Counted from the stretch's first letter, positions 1 through 8,928 are shown. The stretch is DNA of 53,777 nt from Chitinophagaceae bacterium (GCA_025933935.1 JAICYZ010000002.1:1-53777), one strand, 5' to 3'. The notes: generated by a model from the letters alone, not told the origin. Program-made: numbers and translations.

Positions 1-459
1 AGCATAGGCGGAAGTATTTCCCTGCCCTGTTTCTGCAGTTTTAGAACCAATGTTTACAATTGATCCCTTTGATTTTATTAAATAAGGTAAAGCATGATGC
101 GCCATTAAATAGTAATGCACTAAATTTTTATGCAGTGAAGCAATAAAACCTTCATAATTTCCTTGTTCCAAACCAACTCCATCATTTACCCCGGCATTAT
201 TTACCAAACCATCAATTCGGTTATATTTTTCAACAATCTTTTTTATTGCATTCTCACACTCTTCGGGTTTTGTTAATTCTGCTACTACCTGAAACCCTTT
301 GCTATTGATACTTTCAAGCGTTTTTAAATTGTCGCTTTCATTTCTACCGACGATCACCGGTATCGCATTTTCTGCAGCCAGTGTTTTTACAATTCCTTCC
401 CCAATTCCTTTCGCGCCGCCCGTTACAATGATGACTTTATTATCAAGATGAAGATTCAT
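1..459 (-). CDS. L-fucose dehydrogenase (SDR), 3' end outside window
   Basis: This is the N-terminal 153 residues of a short-chain dehydrogenase. It is absent from the ORF track because its stop lies left of the window. It begins MNLHLDNKVIIVTGG and shows the Rossmann motif TGGAKGIG, then LVNNAGVNDG, then SKTAETGQGNTSAY. The last of these ends at what should be the catalytic Tyr of YxxxK. The VNNAGVNDG and TGQGNTS signatures are, from memory, those of the L-fucose dehydrogenases of Burkholderia and Xanthomonas type, which oxidise L-fucose to L-fuconolactone with NAD(P)+. It follows the lactonase gene by 18 bp on the same strand, which supports that role. The catalytic Lys and C-terminus cannot be seen. 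A different sugar dehydrogenase of the same clade is the main alternative. Confidence 0.8.
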   Translation of the reverse strand, partial: MNLHLDNKVIIVTGGAKGIGEGIVKTLAAENAIPVIVGRNESDNLKTLESINSKGFQVVAELTKPEECENAIKKIVEKYNRIDGLVNNAGVNDGVGLEQGNYEGFIASLHKNLVHYYLMAHHALPYLIKSKGSIVNIGSKTAETGQGNTSAYA

Positions 460-477
460 TTTTTGTGTTTAGATGGT

Positions 478-1305
478 TTAGGAATTTAGATTATAAAATT
501 TGATTGCATTTGTATCAAATACTTTTTGCTTTTCTTCATCAGAAAATTGCAACATATATTTTTCCAGTAAATTTTTCCATTTATTATAAGTGCTACTCAA
601 CAACATCACCGGCCAATCGCTTCCAAATAAAATTCTGTCTGTACCAAAAGATTCAAATACTACGTCAAGGTAAGGATATAAATCTTCGGTTTTCCATTCG
701 TTCCATTTTGCTTCTGTTACTAATCCGGAAACCTTGCAATAAACATTTTCATTTTTAGCAATTTCCTTTATTTCAATTTTCCATTCATTGATTTTTTGAT
801 CTCTTATACAAGGTTTGGCACAGTGGTCGAGGATAAATTTTTGATTGGAAAATTTATTTACAAATTGAATCGCTTCTTTTAACTGATTTGGATAAATGAG
901 GATATCGTAGGTAAAATCAAAACTTTTTAAAAGTTTAATTCCATTCACGAAAGCTTCTTTTCTTAAAAAACCATCAGACTCTGCCTGTACTATATGTCTG
1001 AAGCCTTTTACAACAGGATATTCAGACCAGTAAAGCAACTTATCTTCAAGATTCTTATTTTGCAGATCTACCCAGCCAACAATGCCTTTTATAAAAGGGT
1101 TCTTATCTGCCAGTTGCAACAAAAAATCCGTCTCATTTTCGCTTTGGTCGGCTTGCACTGCAATAATTCCTGTTACCCCATTTTCGTGCAAAACAGGTTG
1201 TAAATCTTGTGGAAAAAAATTGCGTTGCAGCAATCCCATTTCATCAGTAATCCATGCATCTTTTATTGGATTGTATTTCCAGAAATGAACATGGGCGTCT
1301 ATCAT
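478..1305 (-). CDS. L-fuconolactonase-type amidohydrolase
   Basis: A 275-aa protein of the amidohydrolase-2 (TIM-barrel) family. The metal-binding HxH is at the very N-terminus (IDAHVHFW, His5 and His7). A central histidine lies in LDHCAKP, and the late catalytic Asp is in FGSDWP (about residue 230). This layout is characteristic of L-fuconolactone and L-rhamnonolactone hydrolases, which open the sugar lactone to the aldonate in the cytoplasm. Its placement between an L-fucose dehydrogenase and a FAH-family hydrolase (9 bp and 18 bp gaps, same strand) favours L-fuconolactone as substrate. No signal peptide is seen. Related lactonases such as the 4-sulfomuconolactone hydrolase family cannot be excluded from sequence alone. 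Confidence 0.8.
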   Translation of the reverse strand: MIDAHVHFWKYNPIKDAWITDEMGLLQRNFFPQDLQPVLHENGVTGIIAVQADQSENETDFLLQLADKNPFIKGIVGWVDLQNKNLEDKLLYWSEYPVVKGFRHIVQAESDGFLRKEAFVNGIKLLKSFDFTYDILIYPNQLKEAIQFVNKFSNQKFILDHCAKPCIRDQKINEWKIEIKEIAKNENVYCKVSGLVTEAKWNEWKTEDLYPYLDVVFESFGTDRILFGSDWPVMLLSSTYNKWKNLLEKYMLQFSDEEKQKVFDTNAIKFYNLNS

Positions 1306-1314
1306 GCTAGATAA

Positions 1315-2163
1315 TTATTTGGTCCAGTTTTTTACAAGTTGTTTTTGTGTTCCAAGCCCATCGATTCCCAATTCTACTACATCTCCGGCCTTTAAATAAA
1401 CCGGCGGATTCATTCCAAGTGCAACGCCATGCGGAGTGCCGGTAGAAATAATATCGCCAGGCAATAAAGTCATAAACTGGCTGATATAAGAAACAACCTG
1501 GGGAATATTGAATATCAAATCGTCTGTATTTCCATCCTGCATTTTTTTCCCATTAACGGTAAGCCATAAATGTAAATTATCTACATTTTCAATTTCGTCT
1601 TTAGTGGCCAACCACGGCCCAAGTGGAGCAAAGGTGTCGCAACTTTTTCCTTTTACCCACTGGCCGCCGCGCTCTATCTGAAATTCTCTTTCACTTACAT
1701 CATTGTGCAAACAATATCCGGCTACATAATCCATTGCCCCATCGCCATCTACATAACTGGCACGTTTTCCTATCACTACCGCCAACTCTACTTCCCAGTC
1801 TGTTTTTACTGAATTTTTCGGAATGATAATATCGTCATCAGGACCGCAAATTGCTGTTGTAGATTTGAAGAATAAAATGGGTTCTTTTGGAATAGCAGCG
1901 TTTGTTTCTTTGGCATGCTTTGCATAATTTAATCCAATACAAATTATTTTGGAAGGCTTATACACCGGGCATCCTAATCTTTCTTTTGAATCTATTTCCG
2001 GGAAATTGTTTTCTTCGATAATTTTTTTTAAATTATTTACACCATCATTTGCAAAAAAATCTTCGTCATAATCTTTTATAAATGATGACACATCGTATCT
2101 TTTATCCTGAATGATTACTCCAGGTCTTTCATTTCCAGGCTTTCCGAAGCGTATTAATTTCAT
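1315..2163 (-). CDS. FAH-family 2,4-diketo-3-deoxy-L-fuconate hydrolase (probable)
   Basis: A 282-aa fumarylacetoacetate-hydrolase superfamily protein. The N-terminal cap domain is followed by the catalytic barrel. CIGLNYAKHAKE carries the expected His, and the metal ligands are DWEVELAVVIG and HNDVSERE; the C-terminal STGTPHGVALG is typical. In the non-phosphorylative L-fucose pathway an enzyme of this family cleaves 2,4-diketo-3-deoxy-L-fuconate to pyruvate and L-lactate. The gene is first in a tight minus-strand run with the lactonase and L-fucose dehydrogenase, so this is the most likely substrate. FAH proteins are promiscuous by annotation, and oxaloacetate decarboxylase or acylpyruvase activity is the main alternative. 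No secretion signal is present. Confidence 0.72.
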   Translation of the reverse strand: MKLIRFGKPGNERPGVIIQDKRYDVSSFIKDYDEDFFANDGVNNLKKIIEENNFPEIDSKERLGCPVYKPSKIICIGLNYAKHAKETNAAIPKEPILFFKSTTAICGPDDDIIIPKNSVKTDWEVELAVVIGKRASYVDGDGAMDYVAGYCLHNDVSEREFQIERGGQWVKGKSCDTFAPLGPWLATKDEIENVDNLHLWLTVNGKKMQDGNTDDLIFNIPQVVSYISQFMTLLPGDIISTGTPHGVALGMNPPVYLKAGDVVELGIDGLGTQKQLVKNWTK

Positions 2164-2228
2164 AATGCTGTTTTTTGTTGTGCAAAGTTACTTCACCAGT
2201 AAAAAAAGAAATAAGTCGATTTTCTATT

Positions 2229-3626
2229 TTATTTATAACCCAAAATCTTCAACATACTTGCCGCGCTTTGTTCTTTGGCATATTCCCAATCTACCAGCTT
2301 GCCATTCTTATCATAATCAAGTACAATGTATTTTGGAGAAGGTATCAGGCAATGTTTTATCCCGCCATAACCACTTATTTGATCCTGGTAAGCGCCCGTA
2401 TGAAAAAAGCCCACGTAAAGTGGTTCGCCGGTTCCGATTTTCGGTAAAAAGACTTCATTGATGTGTTCCTCTGAATCGTAATAATCATGACTATCGCAGG
2501 TGATGCCGCCGAGCGTTACCCGCTGATATTCATTGTCCCATTTATTTACAGGAAGCATCAGGAACTTTTCACCAATGCCCCATGTATCAGGCAAAGTGGT
2601 GATGAAAGATGAATCAATCATATACCAGGTTTCGCGGTCGTTTTGCATTTTTTCACCAATCACACTGTAAATATGCGCCATGCTTTCACCAACCGTATAA
2701 CTTCCAAATTCTGTAAAAATATTTGGCATCGGTACCTTGCTTTTTTTGCATGCAACTTTGATGTTTCTGACGATTTCGTTGATCATGAACTGGTAATCAT
2801 AATCAAAGCCCAAAGAATGTTTTATGGGAAACCCACCGCCAATATTTATTGAATCTAATTCCGGGCAAATTTTTCTGAGCTGGCAATAAAGATTGATTAC
2901 TTTATTCAGCTCGCTCCAATAATAAATGTCATCCTTTATTCCTTTATTCAAAAAAATATGAAGCATTTTTAATTGAAACTTATTTTCAAATCCTTCAATT
3001 TCATCTACATAAAATTCCAGAATGTCTTTTGCCCGGATTCCCAAACGCGAAGTGTAAAAAGGAAATGTTGGTTCTTCCTCCGCTGCCACCCGAATGCCAA
3101 TATTAAAAGGCACTTTTACTGATTTTCGATAGGCTTTCAGTTCTTCTTTATTATCTAATACAGGAATGGCATTTTTAAAACCCGAATTGAGCAGTCGTGC
3201 GATTCTGCTCGTGTAAGTTTTTTGTTTAAAGCCATTACAAATGATGAATGTTTCCTTGGTGATCTTTTTTCTTTCAAATAATTTCAGAATGATCTCGATA
3301 TCGTATGCATAGGATGTTTCAAGATGAATGTCATGTTTCAATGCTTCCTCAACGATGAAAGAAAAATGGGAGCTTTTGGTACAATAGCAATAATTGTATT
3401 TTCCTTCATACTTATGCTTTTTAAAGGCATGCTCAAACATTTTTTTAGCCTTATTTATTTGCATGCCTATTTTTGGCAAATAAGTGAACTTGAGCGGCGT
3501 TCCATATTTATCTATCAGCGCTTTTACATCTACATCATTGTATTGGAGATAACCATCTTTCAGATCATAACCTTCCTGCGGAAAATTAAATGTTTGATCT
3601 ACAAGATCACTATAAGTGTTATTCAT
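2229..3626 (-). CDS. speA: Arginine decarboxylase, fold-type III PLP family
   Basis: A 465-aa PLP enzyme of the alanine-racemase-fold decarboxylase group (Orn/DAP/Arg decarboxylase 2). The PLP lysine lies in YCYCTKSSHF near residue 85. The phosphate-binding glycine loop is NIGGGFPIKH, and EFGSYTVGES replaces the more usual EPGR. The substrate Cys-Asp pair of the partner active site is in GITCDSHDYY. Length and motifs fit the biosynthetic arginine decarboxylase found across Bacteroidota, which makes agmatine for polyamine synthesis. It is cytoplasmic and functions as a dimer or higher oligomer. It lies 65 bp upstream of the fucose genes on the same strand, but no functional link is evident. 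A carboxynorspermidine or diaminopimelate decarboxylase is less likely given the CDS motif and length. Confidence 0.78.
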   Translation of the reverse strand: MNNTYSDLVDQTFNFPQEGYDLKDGYLQYNDVDVKALIDKYGTPLKFTYLPKIGMQINKAKKMFEHAFKKHKYEGKYNYCYCTKSSHFSFIVEEALKHDIHLETSYAYDIEIILKLFERKKITKETFIICNGFKQKTYTSRIARLLNSGFKNAIPVLDNKEELKAYRKSVKVPFNIGIRVAAEEEPTFPFYTSRLGIRAKDILEFYVDEIEGFENKFQLKMLHIFLNKGIKDDIYYWSELNKVINLYCQLRKICPELDSINIGGGFPIKHSLGFDYDYQFMINEIVRNIKVACKKSKVPMPNIFTEFGSYTVGESMAHIYSVIGEKMQNDRETWYMIDSSFITTLPDTWGIGEKFLMLPVNKWDNEYQRVTLGGITCDSHDYYDSEEHINEVFLPKIGTGEPLYVGFFHTGAYQDQISGYGGIKHCLIPSPKYIVLDYDKNGKLVDWEYAKEQSAASMLKILGYK

Positions 3627-3744
3627 TCAAAATTTTTAAGGCTTTAAAAATATTTACAAATGTAATAGAATGGAGAATATAATAGTGAATTGCATGGAGT
3701 ATGCCAAGGATGAATTAAGAATGGATAATTAAGGAACAGGCATA

Positions 3745-3778
3745 AAAAAACCGTCGCGATTTTTTCGGACGGTTTTAA
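3745..3778 (-). terminator. Rho-independent terminator after rplT
   Basis: AAAACCGTC (3747-3755) and GACGGTTTT (3768-3776) form a perfect 9-bp stem. Read on the minus strand, it is followed by a run of U. It closes the rpmI-rplT transcript just downstream of the rplT stop and separates it from the arginine decarboxylase gene. Confidence 0.85.
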
Positions 3779-3794
3779 AGAAATTTTGAAAGAA

Positions 3795-4139
3795 TTATTT
3801 TACTGACAAAATCAGGTTTTTAAAGCTTTCAGGTTCGTTCATGGCCATATCAGCAAGAATTTTCCTGTTAAGGCCAATATTTTTTTCATTTAATTTATGA
3901 ATGAACTGGCTGTACGTCAATCCTTCTTCTCTTACAGCTGCGTTAATACGTGCAATCCACAAAGCACGGTATTCGCGTTTTTTTAATTTGCGGCCAACAT
4001 AGCTATATGTTAACCCTTTTTCCATTACGTTTTTAGCAACGGTATAAACGTTTTTTCTTTTTCCGTAATAACCTTTAGCGGCTTTAAGAACTCGTTTCCT
4101 TCTTGCCCTTGATGCTACTGCATTTGATGAACGTGGCAT
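3795..4139 (-). CDS. rplT: 50S ribosomal protein L20
   Basis: A 114-aa, strongly basic protein matching L20 along its whole length: [19 protein letters not shown] at the start, then [15 protein letters not shown] and [13 protein letters not shown]20 binds 23S rRNA early in large-subunit assembly and, in several bacteria, represses its own operon through the mRNA leader. It follows rpmI by 45 bp and ends at a strong terminator. The first ATG is the natural start. The usual upstream neighbour infC (IF3) is not next to this pair. Confidence 0.97.
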   Translation of the reverse strand: MPRSSNAVASRARRKRVLKAAKGYYGKRKNVYTVAKNVMEKGLTYSYVGRKLKKREYRALWIARINAAVREEGLTYSQFIHKLNEKNIGLNRKILADMAMNEPESFKNLILSVK

Positions 4140-4184
4140 ATTTTAATATTTTTATTTTTTTTGAAAATTGTTGATAGGAAGCGA

Positions 4185-4382
4185 TTATTTCATACGAAGT
4201 AATCTCATTACAAATGGTCTGTTGGCATCACTTACACAACCTTTCTTGCGCAAAGCACGTTTGCGTTTGGTGGTTTTTTTTGTAAGAATGTGACGTTTGT
4301 AGGCTTTTTGAAAAGTGATTTCACCGGTTCCGGTTACTTTGAAGCGCTTCTTTGCGCTTGAGTTGGTTTTAACCTTTGGCAT
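4185..4382 (-). CDS. rpmI: 50S ribosomal protein L35
   Basis: A 65-aa basic protein with the L35 signature: [20 protein letters not shown] followed by a lysine/arginine-rich stretch and the terminal VMRLLRMK. It is a large-subunit protein and pairs with rplT as usual. It is the first gene of the transcript. A Bacteroidota -7 element lies about 130 bp upstream (4510-4517), leaving a leader of roughly 120 nt. infC, which normally precedes rpmI, is absent: the next gene upstream is a divergent DoxX protein. Confidence 0.97.
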   Translation of the reverse strand: MPKVKTNSSAKKRFKVTGTGEITFQKAYKRHILTKKTTKRKRALRKKGCVSDANRPFVMRLLRMK

Positions 4383-4509
4383 TATTATAATATTTTACTT
4401 TTACACCCTCGCCGGCGTCCCGAACAGACGGGAACTTATGGAGCCATGTGGGCAATATGTTTTTAGAGAAAATCCGCTTCAGCCAAAACACAAAATTCTG
4501 AAAGGGTTG

Positions 4510-4517
4510 CAAAAGTA
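4510..4517 (-). promoter_or_regulatory. Promoter -7 element for rpmI-rplT
   Basis: On the minus strand this reads TACTTTTG, a perfect match to the Bacteroidota -7 consensus TAnnTTTG. No clear TTTG -33 box lies at the expected distance. Transcription would start near 4503 and give a leader of about 120 nt, which contains a small hairpin (TCCCG-AACAGA-CGGGA on the plus strand). Confidence 0.5.
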
Positions 4518-4573
4518 AGGATTTATTTTGGAAAAGAGATAAAATTTGATTCATGTCGTCAATCTTTTCGCCG

Positions 4574-4589
4574 TATTTGTTTGTCTACT
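4574..4589 (+). repeat. Intergenic 16-mer motif, one-mismatch copy
   Basis: TATTTGTTTGTCTACT, one mismatch from the 16-mer found exactly at 31321, 48132 and 53704. It sits in the gap upstream of the doxX-like gene and in its orientation, about 73 bp before the start codon. Confidence 0.55.
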
Positions 4590-4662
4590 GGCCCTGATCG
4601 ACAAGGATCCGTAGGTTCCGATTGATACTTTATCGTATATTTATCAGATTCATTCCAGCCGT

Positions 4663-5115
4663 ATGGTACATCTCAATAAAACGGGTAATGTTCCTGCACT
4701 TCTTTGTCGCCTTGCTGTAGGATTAATTTTCCTTTCGGAAGGATTGCAAAAATATTTATTTCCTGAAACACTTGGCACTGGCAGATTTGCAAAAATCGGT
4801 TTTAGCAACCCCGGATTCTGGGCTTATTTCACCGGGACATTTGAAATTGTTTGTGGAATTTTAATATTAATTGGCTTGTTCACACGATTAGCTGCGATTC
4901 CACTTTTGATCATTATGATCGTTTCGTTTTTTACTACCAAATATCCGGAATTGATTGAAAAAGGCTTCTGGTTTATGGCACATGATTACCGCACAGATTT
5001 TGCTATGACCCTGTTGCTGATTTATCTAATTATTTACGGTGGCGGGAAAAAATCAATTGACTACACAATTCAACAGAAGGCAAGAGGCAATAAAAATTTT
5101 AATCTACGGAATTAA
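4663..5115 (+). CDS. DoxX-family membrane protein
   Basis: A 150-aa protein with four predicted membrane segments. The first pair includes LLCRLAVGLIFLSEGLQKY, the typical DoxX opening (a helix followed by EG.QK), and helices continue through FAMTLLLIYLIIYGG. DoxX-like proteins are inner-membrane proteins of poorly defined role, often linked to quinone or thiol redox processes. It is followed after 3 bp by an MFS transporter on the same strand, so the two are probably co-transcribed. The start is the only ATG near the front of the conserved region. The DoxX family call is firm; the biochemical role is not. Confidence 0.8.
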   Translation: MVHLNKTGNVPALLCRLAVGLIFLSEGLQKYLFPETLGTGRFAKIGFSNPGFWAYFTGTFEIVCGILILIGLFTRLAAIPLLIIMIVSFFTTKYPELIEKGFWFMAHDYRTDFAMTLLLIYLIIYGGGKKSIDYTIQQKARGNKNFNLRN

Positions 5116-5118
5116 AAC

Positions 5119-6321
5119 ATGGAACCGGTAAAGAAAAAAAGCTTTTTTTCAGGCCTGACAAAAAATACTTTTTTGTTGGCATTCACCAGCCTTTTTTCAG
5201 ATATTTCTTCGGAAATGCTTTATCCAATTCTTCCGATCTTTTTAACCCAAACCTTGAAAGTAAGCGGAAGCATTATTGGACTGATCGAAGGAGTTGCCGG
5301 AACCATTCAGAATGTGATCCAGGGATTTTCGGGCAGTCTGTCAGATAAATTGCAGAGGCGAAAAGGAATTGCTGTATTTGGATATGTACTTTCCGCAATT
5401 TCCAAACCCTTTATGGGATTGGCAATATCATGGCCTTTGGTTTTTGGTGCCCGTTTCCTGGACAGGTTTGGTGCGGGAACACGGGCAGCGCCACGTGATG
5501 CATTAATTGCGGCCTCCGCTGATGAAAAAAACCGGGGAAAAGCTTTTGGATTAGAAGGGGTAGGAGATAATCTTGGCGCTTTTATCGGTCCTCTCATTGC
5601 TGTAGTCCTTCTTTTTTCCTGGCAATTTAATATCCGTTCTGTTTTTTTCCTGGCATTCATACCGGGAGTTTTATCAGTAATAATGATTTTATTGGTAAAA
5701 GAAAAGAAGACTAACGTAAAGTCAAAAATAAAAATAGATGTAGGCCTTAAACAATTTCCGACACAATACAGAAAATATTTGTTGGTAACAGCTTTATTTG
5801 GAATCGGCAATTCAAGTAACGCGTTCTTAATTCTGCAGACAAAAGACCTCGGTGTTTCATTCGAAAATACCATTCTTATTTATGCGGTTTTCAATTTGCT
5901 GGCAGCCGCAATTTCCTATCCTGCCGGTCATTTATCAGATAAATATGGAAGAAAAAATATTTTACTTATCTCATTCCTGATTTTTTTAATCGCTTATAGC
6001 GGCTTTGCTTTCACCAAAAATCTATGGCTTATCGGCTCTTTATTTTGTTTGTATGGATTATACCAGGGCATTTTCAGAGCGGTCGGAAAAGCGATGGCAG
6101 CCGACTTCGTACCATCGCATTTAAGAGCTAGCGGCATCGGTTGGTATTCGACTACTATCGGGTTAACCGGACTCGTTGCCAGTATAGTGGCGGGGCAGCT
6201 TTGGGACAAAGTAAGCCACTCTTCGGTTTTTATTTTTGGAGCGCTTTTTTCATTAGTCGGAATTGTTTCATTGATCCTGTTAATACAAGGCAAAAAAGCA
6301 AACGTTGTTCACATGAATTGA
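5119..6321 (+). CDS. MFS transporter
   Basis: A 400-aa major facilitator protein with about 12 membrane helices. The signature loop between helices 2 and 3 is SGSLSDKLQRRKG, and the segment around helix 4-5 reads GARFLDRFGAGTRAAPRDALI. A second half-repeat motif, GHLSDKYGRKN, lies near residue 275. The RFGxGxRxAPRDALIA signature defines a widespread but substrate-unknown MFS group. It is probably an exporter or solute:proton symporter in the inner membrane. It begins 3 bp after the DoxX gene and ends in a hairpin shared with the convergent oxidoreductase gene. Substrate cannot be inferred. Confidence 0.85.
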   Translation: MEPVKKKSFFSGLTKNTFLLAFTSLFSDISSEMLYPILPIFLTQTLKVSGSIIGLIEGVAGTIQNVIQGFSGSLSDKLQRRKGIAVFGYVLSAISKPFMGLAISWPLVFGARFLDRFGAGTRAAPRDALIAASADEKNRGKAFGLEGVGDNLGAFIGPLIAVVLLFSWQFNIRSVFFLAFIPGVLSVIMILLVKEKKTNVKSKIKIDVGLKQFPTQYRKYLLVTALFGIGNSSNAFLILQTKDLGVSFENTILIYAVFNLLAAAISYPAGHLSDKYGRKNILLISFLIFLIAYSGFAFTKNLWLIGSLFCLYGLYQGIFRAVGKAMAADFVPSHLRASGIGWYSTTIGLTGLVASIVAGQLWDKVSHSSVFIFGALFSLVGIVSLILLIQGKKANVVHMN

Positions 6322-6322
6322 A

Positions 6323-6359
6323 AATAATGCTGCTTCAAAAAATTGAAATTTGCATTATT
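6323..6359. terminator. Hairpin between convergent genes
   Basis: AATAATGC (6323-6330) and GCATTATT (6352-6359) form a perfect 8-bp stem, with a nested TTCAA/TTGAA stem inside the loop. It lies between the convergent MFS (plus) and MDR oxidoreductase (minus) genes, so it could end both transcripts. There is no good U-run on either side. Confidence 0.45.
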
Positions 6360-6387
6360 CCTTGCTTTGCTGAAGCCAGGTAAATTT

Positions 6388-7335
6388 CTAATCCACTTTT
6401 ACAACTACTTTTCCTTTAGTTTGATGCGTTTCCACTGCTTTATGCGCCCAGGCTATTTGGTCTAATGTGAAAATTTTATCAACAAAAACTTTCAATTTTT
6501 TTTCCTGTAAAAGACTGGCAATGATTCGCATTTCTTCTCCATCTGCCCGCATCATTGGCCAGCTTAATTTGATATTTCGTTCATTTGCAAGTTCTATTGC
6601 TTTTGGATCATTTTTGGTGGAAGAGGGAAGGCAAACCACAATGCCACCCTGTTTTACACAGGAAATCGTTCTATACAAAACCTCGCCTCCCATTGCATCT
6701 AAAGCACAATCCAAATCATGAACGATATTTTCAAACCTTTCTTTTTTGTAATCAATAAACTGATCAACTTCCAGTGATTTTAAAAACTTTTCATTTTTCT
6801 CTGATGCAGTTCCGATCACATATGCGCCATTCATTTTTGCAAACTGAACCGCCATATGACCAACTCCACCGGCCGCCGCCTGGATCAGTATTTTTTCTCC
6901 TGATGATACTTTTAATTCTTCATTAATGGCCTGATAAGCGGTTAAACCGGCAATTGGAATTGCTGCCGCTTCTTCAAACGAAATATTATCTGGTTTTATC
7001 GCAAGTAACTTCGGATCGGCAAGCGTAAATTCTGCATAAGCATTTCCCAAACGTGGAAAGCCAACACATCCAAAAACGTGATCGCCGGTTTTGAATTGCG
7101 TAACATTTTTGCCGACATTTTCAACAATACCACTTACATCCCATCCCAAAATAACCGGTAGTTTAATTTGTTTTGAAATGCCGCTGGTTCCTGCTCTTAC
7201 TTTGGTGTCGACAGGGTTAATACCGATTGCTTTTACTTTAATTAAAACCTGTTCTTCATTAACTTCCGGTTTATCCACTTCGGTAATTTGCAATACATCT
7301 GCATTACCAAATTCATTTATAATTGCTGCTTTCAT
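6388..7335 (-). CDS. MDR-family NADPH:quinone oxidoreductase
   Basis: A 315-aa medium-chain dehydrogenase/reductase of the zinc-free quinone-reductase branch. The GroES-like N-terminal domain contains GINPVDTKVRAG and LGWDVSGIVE. The Rossmann domain carries AAAGGVGHMAVQFAK (residues about 150-170). The ligands for catalytic and structural zinc are absent, which separates it from alcohol dehydrogenases. Such enzymes reduce quinones or alpha,beta-unsaturated carbonyls with NADPH in the cytoplasm. It follows ndh by 18 bp on the same strand, suggesting a shared redox operon. The exact substrate is unknown. Confidence 0.82.
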   Translation of the reverse strand: MKAAIINEFGNADVLQITEVDKPEVNEEQVLIKVKAIGINPVDTKVRAGTSGISKQIKLPVILGWDVSGIVENVGKNVTQFKTGDHVFGCVGFPRLGNAYAEFTLADPKLLAIKPDNISFEEAAAIPIAGLTAYQAINEELKVSSGEKILIQAAAGGVGHMAVQFAKMNGAYVIGTASEKNEKFLKSLEVDQFIDYKKERFENIVHDLDCALDAMGGEVLYRTISCVKQGGIVVCLPSSTKNDPKAIELANERNIKLSWPMMRADGEEMRIIASLLQEKKLKVFVDKIFTLDQIAWAHKAVETHQTKGKVVVKVD

Positions 7336-7353
7336 TTTAATATTTTTCTTTTC

Positions 7354-8631
7354 TTAATTACAATCTGCTTGTTTTTTTGGACGGATGATCAATCTCAATG
7401 TTGGATTATTCGTAATAAAAGACCAGAACCAACTGAAGGCTAATTTCACTTTATTTCTGAATCCAACCAATGGAATAATATGAACAAAAAGCCAGACGAG
7501 CCACGCAAAAAATCCGGTGAAAGAAACCTTGGGCAAATCGGCCACCGCTTCATATTTGGAAATGATTGCCATGCTGCCTTTATTATTATAAGAAAATGGT
7601 TTCAGCTTTTCGCCAGATTCCATTTTTCGAAAGTTTTCTCCCAAAAGGTGGCCCTGTTGAATGGCAACCTGTGCCAGCTGAGGATGACCGTTCGGATAAT
7701 TTTTATCAGTGGTTTGCAAACATATATCACCGATTGCATAAATATTTTTTGAATCTTTTACTTTATTAAATTCATCGACTAAAATCCTTCGGCCTCGTCC
7801 AATCTGCTCAGGTAAAATACCAGGTACCTGGCGCGCTACAACGCCTGAAGTCCATATCAAACAATTGGTAGCAATTATTTCTCCATCTGCCATGATCACG
7901 TTTCCATCTTTATAATCTTTTACGGTTTTATTTAATTTTATTTGCACGCCTAATTCACTCAAAACCTTATAAGCTGCATCCTGCGCTTTTTTGCTCATCG
8001 AACCGAGGAGATGTGGTGAAGCATCAACCAGGTGAATCCGGGAATTGCCGCGTTTAATTTCAGGATATTCTTTTGCAACAATCGTTTGTCCCATCTCCGC
8101 AAGCATTCCTGCAATTTCAACTCCGGAGGGTCCGCCCCCCGCGATCACAATTGTTAATAATTTTTCTCTTTCTGCATCATTATTTGATATTACCGCATTT
8201 TCCATATTCAGCAGCAAATGATTGCGAAGGTTAATCGCATCATCTACTGATTTCATCGCCAAAGAATGTTGCTTTACATTTTCCATCCCGAAATAATTGG
8301 TTTCTGTACCGATAGCAAGCACCAGATAATCATAATCGAGCGAACCGGTAGTAGTTTCAATGGTATTTTTCTCCGGGTCCACTTTCAAAAGCATTCCGTA
8401 ATGAAAACGTACGTTATTTTTTTCTGTGAACATCCTGCGGAATGGATAACTGATATTTGAAGGCTCAATAAAAGCCGTTGCCACCTGGTAAAGCAACGGT
8501 GGAAAAAAATGATAATTGTCCTGGTCCACCATCGTTACCCGAAACCTTTTATCTTTCCAAAGGTGTTTTACAATATTGACACCTGCAAAACCACCACCAA
8601 CAATCACTACCTTTTTAACTGTATCTGCCAT
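7354..8631 (-). CDS. ndh: Type II NADH dehydrogenase (NDH-2)
   Basis: A 425-aa FAD-dependent NADH:quinone oxidoreductase. The FAD-binding VVIVGGGFAGVN is at the N-terminus and a second dinucleotide fold, VIAGGGPSGVEIAG, lies near residue 165. AIGDIC near residue 300 is the usual FAD-contacting GD motif. The C-terminus carries a hydrophobic/amphipathic stretch (FFAWLVWLFVHIIPLVGF) that fits membrane attachment. NDH-2 feeds electrons from NADH to menaquinone without pumping protons. It is the first gene of a two-gene minus-strand unit with the quinone reductase. The 297-bp divergent gap to yidC holds a perfect -7 box for yidC and otherwise no gene that I can see. Confidence 0.92.
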   Translation of the reverse strand: MADTVKKVVIVGGGFAGVNIVKHLWKDKRFRVTMVDQDNYHFFPPLLYQVATAFIEPSNISYPFRRMFTEKNNVRFHYGMLLKVDPEKNTIETTTGSLDYDYLVLAIGTETNYFGMENVKQHSLAMKSVDDAINLRNHLLLNMENAVISNNDAEREKLLTIVIAGGGPSGVEIAGMLAEMGQTIVAKEYPEIKRGNSRIHLVDASPHLLGSMSKKAQDAAYKVLSELGVQIKLNKTVKDYKDGNVIMADGEIIATNCLIWTSGVVARQVPGILPEQIGRGRRILVDEFNKVKDSKNIYAIGDICLQTTDKNYPNGHPQLAQVAIQQGHLLGENFRKMESGEKLKPFSYNNKGSMAIISKYEAVADLPKVSFTGFFAWLVWLFVHIIPLVGFRNKVKLAFSWFWSFITNNPTLRLIIRPKKQADCN

Positions 8632-8897
8632 GTTTAAACTTTTTCTCTAAATTACTAAATAACCAGTCGCTTCATTTTCTAAAGACGGAATAGTTAATCA
8701 AAATAAATATTATATGATCGAAATCATTTCTCTCAAATTCTATTCCTCAATTGAAATCCTTTACTAGCAGTAGAAAAATTCAAGACCTTAATGCAAATAG
8801 GAATCGTACGCTTTCGCATTTTCTTTCAGGATGTTAAAAGCCTTGATTTTATTTTATTTCAAGGTAATTTGAACCCTGCTAAACTATAAGTTTTGTG

Positions 8898-8905
8898 TAC
8901 ATTTG
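8898..8905 (+). promoter_or_regulatory. Promoter -7 element for yidC
   Basis: TACATTTG is a perfect TAnnTTTG match 23 bp before the yidC ATG, giving a leader of about 17 nt. The nearest TTTG upstream is 26 nt away, longer than the usual 19-21, so the -33 box is uncertain. Confidence 0.55.
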
Positions 8906-8928
8906 CACCCTAATTTTTAAATATAGGT

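Noticed and set aside
4369-4554. 61-aa minus-strand ORF upstream of rpmI
   Set aside because: It runs across the likely promoter and leader of rpmI-rplT and has no protein-like features.
5307-5873. 188-aa minus-strand ORF inside the MFS gene
   Set aside because: Shadow frame of a well-supported transporter; no motif.
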